A stretch of DNA of 48,669 bases from Streptomyces sp. CC53 (GTDB lineage Bacteria > Actinomycetota > Actinomycetes > Streptomycetales > Streptomycetaceae). Where the stretch lies: the NCBI RefSeq assembly GCF_001865245.1, contig NZ_MKXB01000097.1:1-48669 (forward strand), written 5' to 3'. Each line of letters opens with the position of its first letter. Position 1 is the first letter of the stretch. Shown one piece after another: positions 47,098-48,669 of the stretch. Below the pieces are notes generated by a model, which was not told the DNA's origin, did no database searches, and saw only the letters and a list, made by a program, of their open reading frames with translations. The position numbers were made by a program, and so were the translations under genes.

Positions 47098-48133
47098 CGC
47101 CATCGCCCGCTGGTGCGCCAGCAACGGCTGGCCCGTCCACCCGCTGGCCCCCGGACGGAAGACCCCGGCGGCGAACTGCCCCGTGTGCCGGGACCCTCGC
47201 CACGACCGCGCTGACTGCGGCTGCCGCGCCGCTGGTCGCTGGTGCCACGGGTTCCACGCCGCCACCCTCGACATGACGCGCATCCACCAGTGGTGGGGCG
47301 CCAACCCGGCCTTCGGCGTCGGGGTCGCCTGCGGGCCCGCCAACCTAGTCGTCATCGACATCGACGCCCACCCCACCACCCCGCCGTCGCGCAACCGGCT
47401 CCTCCCGGGCATCGCCATCGCTGACGACGTGGACGTCTCCGCCATGACGACCGGCTTCCACAGCCTCGCCGTCCTGGCCGCCCTCGAAGGCGCGCCCAAC
47501 CCCGCGGACGACACCACGACCCTGCGCGTACGTACCCCCTCCGGCGGGTTGCACATCTGGTACCGGACCACCGACTCCCGCCCCTGGCAGTGCTCCACCG
47601 GCACCAGCCCCACCCGGGCCCTCGCCTGGCAGATCGACGTACGCGCCCACGGCGGCTACATCATCGCCCCCGGCACCACCACCAAAACCGGCACCTACAC
47701 CCCCCTGGGCGCCGCCCGACTCCCGGCCCCGCTCCCCGCCTGGCTCGCGCTGGAGCTGGAACGCACCCACCACCTGCCTGCCGCGCACATCCCGGCCCCG
47801 CTCCCCGTCCCGCCACGCGCCCGGCAGGCCGTCATCGCAGCCGGCGGCGGCCGCGACCACGCCACCAAGGCCCTCACCACCGTGCTGGCCGATGTCACCG
47901 CCTGCGCCACAGTCCCCGAGAACGCCGGCTTCACCGAGAAGCTCAACCGGGCCGCCTACACCGCCGGGGGCCTCGTCGCCGCCGGACAACTCACCCAGCA
48001 GGACGCGGAGCGCATCCTCACCGAAGCCGCCCTCATCGCCCGCCCCGGCCAGGAACGCCGCTCCCAGCAGATCATCCGCAGCGGTCTGGCCGCGGGGACC
48101 CGCCGCCCCCTGCACCCCAGGAGCCGCCCGTGA
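47024..48133 (+). CDS. bifunctional primase-polymerase (Prim-Pol)
   Basis: A 369-residue archaeo-eukaryotic-type primase domain. GGGGGAG precedes the ATG. NGWPVHPLAPGRKTPAANCP is the typical N terminus. VVIDIDAHP holds the first catalytic acidic pair; RVRTPSGGLHIWYRT is the sGG-H-W motif; WQIDVRAHGGYIIAPGT is the third motif with the final acidic residue. A zinc-type cysteine set (CPVCRDPRHDRADCGC) lies near residue 45. It should make primers and extend DNA at the plasmid origin. Iterons occupy its first 25 codons. GTGA overlap couples it to the next gene. Confidence 0.9.
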   Translation: MPAELRFSRSDSGDSATSRPVAESLAIARWCASNGWPVHPLAPGRKTPAANCPVCRDPRHDRADCGCRAAGRWCHGFHAATLDMTRIHQWWGANPAFGVGVACGPANLVVIDIDAHPTTPPSRNRLLPGIAIADDVDVSAMTTGFHSLAVLAALEGAPNPADDTTTLRVRTPSGGLHIWYRTTDSRPWQCSTGTSPTRALAWQIDVRAHGGYIIAPGTTTKTGTYTPLGAARLPAPLPAWLALELERTHHLPAAHIPAPLPVPPRARQAVIAAGGGRDHATKALTTVLADVTACATVPENAGFTEKLNRAAYTAGGLVAAGQLTQQDAERILTEAALIARPGQERRSQQIIRSGLAAGTRRPLHPRSRP

Positions 48134-48669
48134 CCACCCCGACCGGCGGCAGCGACAACTTCCTCTTCGACTTCGACGCCCACTCCGTCGCAGCCCAGAT
48201 CCTCGCCAGCAGGCCGCCCGTACCCGCCCAGAGCCACAACCCCCAGCCCACCGCTTCCGCCGGGCCGGCCACCGCCGAGGGACTGCTCCCAGACACCCTC
48301 ACCGACCGCGGCAACGCCAAGCTCTTCGTCCGCCTCTACGCCAACGACTTCCGCCACGTCCCCGGCCTGGGTTGGTACCGGTGGGACACCACCCGCTGGC
48401 AGATGGACGAGGACGACACCGTCCTGTGGGCCGCCGGCGACCTGGGCGAGAACATCGCCGCCAACGACCCCCGCGGCATCCACACCACCGACGCACTGCG
48501 GAAGCACCGCCGCCGGGCCCTGAGCACCTCCGGCATCAACGCCATGCTCACCCAGGCCAAATCCGCCCCCGGCATGGTCCTCAACGCAGCCCTCCTCGAC
48601 GCCGACCCCTACGCCCTGTGCACCCCCGCCGGCATCGTCGACCTGCACACCGGCCTCATCCGCACCCCC
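48130..48669 (+). CDS. D5/P4-type replicative helicase, N-terminal part (runs off window)
   Basis: GTG start overlapping the primase stop; 180 codons without a stop reach the right edge. LTDRGNAKLFVRLYANDFRH then VPGLGWYRWDTTRWQ match the D5_N region that precedes the superfamily 3 helicase in phage and plasmid primase-helicases. The expected ATPase lies outside the window. It should unwind the plasmid for the upstream Prim-Pol. Confidence 0.85.
   Translation, partial: MTTPTGGSDNFLFDFDAHSVAAQILASRPPVPAQSHNPQPTASAGPATAEGLLPDTLTDRGNAKLFVRLYANDFRHVPGLGWYRWDTTRWQMDEDDTVLWAAGDLGENIAANDPRGIHTTDALRKHRRRALSTSGINAMLTQAKSAPGMVLNAALLDADPYALCTPAGIVDLHTGLIRTP

Overview
The window reads as part of a linear replicon from Streptomyces or a close relative. 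The DNA is very GC-rich with Streptomyces-style codon use. It carries the telomere pair tap (43534-45786) and tpg (45799-46356), which occurs on linear Streptomyces chromosomes and plasmids, together with a TraB/FtsK-type DNA pump, a DUF2637 membrane protein, a WhiB-like regulator and a GntR regulator. I saw no integrase, rRNA, tRNA or CRISPR array, so a linear conjugative plasmid is more likely than an integrated element. This is inference from gene content; neither telomere lies in the window.

Left end (1-4040): a mosaic of accessory genes and debris. It holds two convergent EF-hand genes, a DksA that looks gammaproteobacterial, 3' scraps of an IS5-type and a Tn3-type transposase, an acyl-carrier-protein homologue without its phosphopantetheine serine, a fused scrap of a cation exporter and a thioredoxin-like protein, a frameshifted methyltransferase and a TusA-like gene. 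A truncated ASCH gene marks a junction near 4040.

Transfer region (4041-23637): about 25 genes, all on the minus strand, many overlapping by ATGA and separated by strong hairpins. It contains the TraB-like translocase (12043-14160), several membrane and coiled-coil proteins, an 855-residue coiled-coil/DUF2637/winged-helix protein whose 3' half is packed with GGTCCG motifs, a WhiB regulator, a polynucleotide-kinase-like ATPase and a diguanylate cyclase. A divergent GntR regulator (23848-24603), with a strong palindromic operator, probably controls the operon and itself in kil/kor fashion.

Middle (24786-33257): an HTH-kinase fusion and a guanylate-kinase-like protein converge on a HAD phosphatase and a 6PGDH-like oxidoreductase. 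They are followed by a small XRE regulator, about 0.9 kb of gene-free DNA containing a dense hairpin array with three identical hexaloops (candidate structured RNA), a large HTH/zinc-finger protein and a DciA-like helicase-loader homologue.

Possible defence/addiction block (33291-43498): two paralogous Ser/Thr kinases fused to DnaJ C-terminal domains lie under near-identical promoters and flank a helical-repeat protein. One has lost the catalytic lysine by an exact 17-codon deletion. Then follow a DUF6300 zinc protein, a STAND NTPase, and a tandem double zeta-toxin protein next to an 11-bp-phased GTACG repeat array.

Replication end (43534-48669): tap-tpg, then about 0.5 kb with 18 GTCGCT-type iterons around a short AT-rich stretch and a hairpin (candidate origin), then a primase-polymerase and the start of a D5-type helicase that runs off the window.
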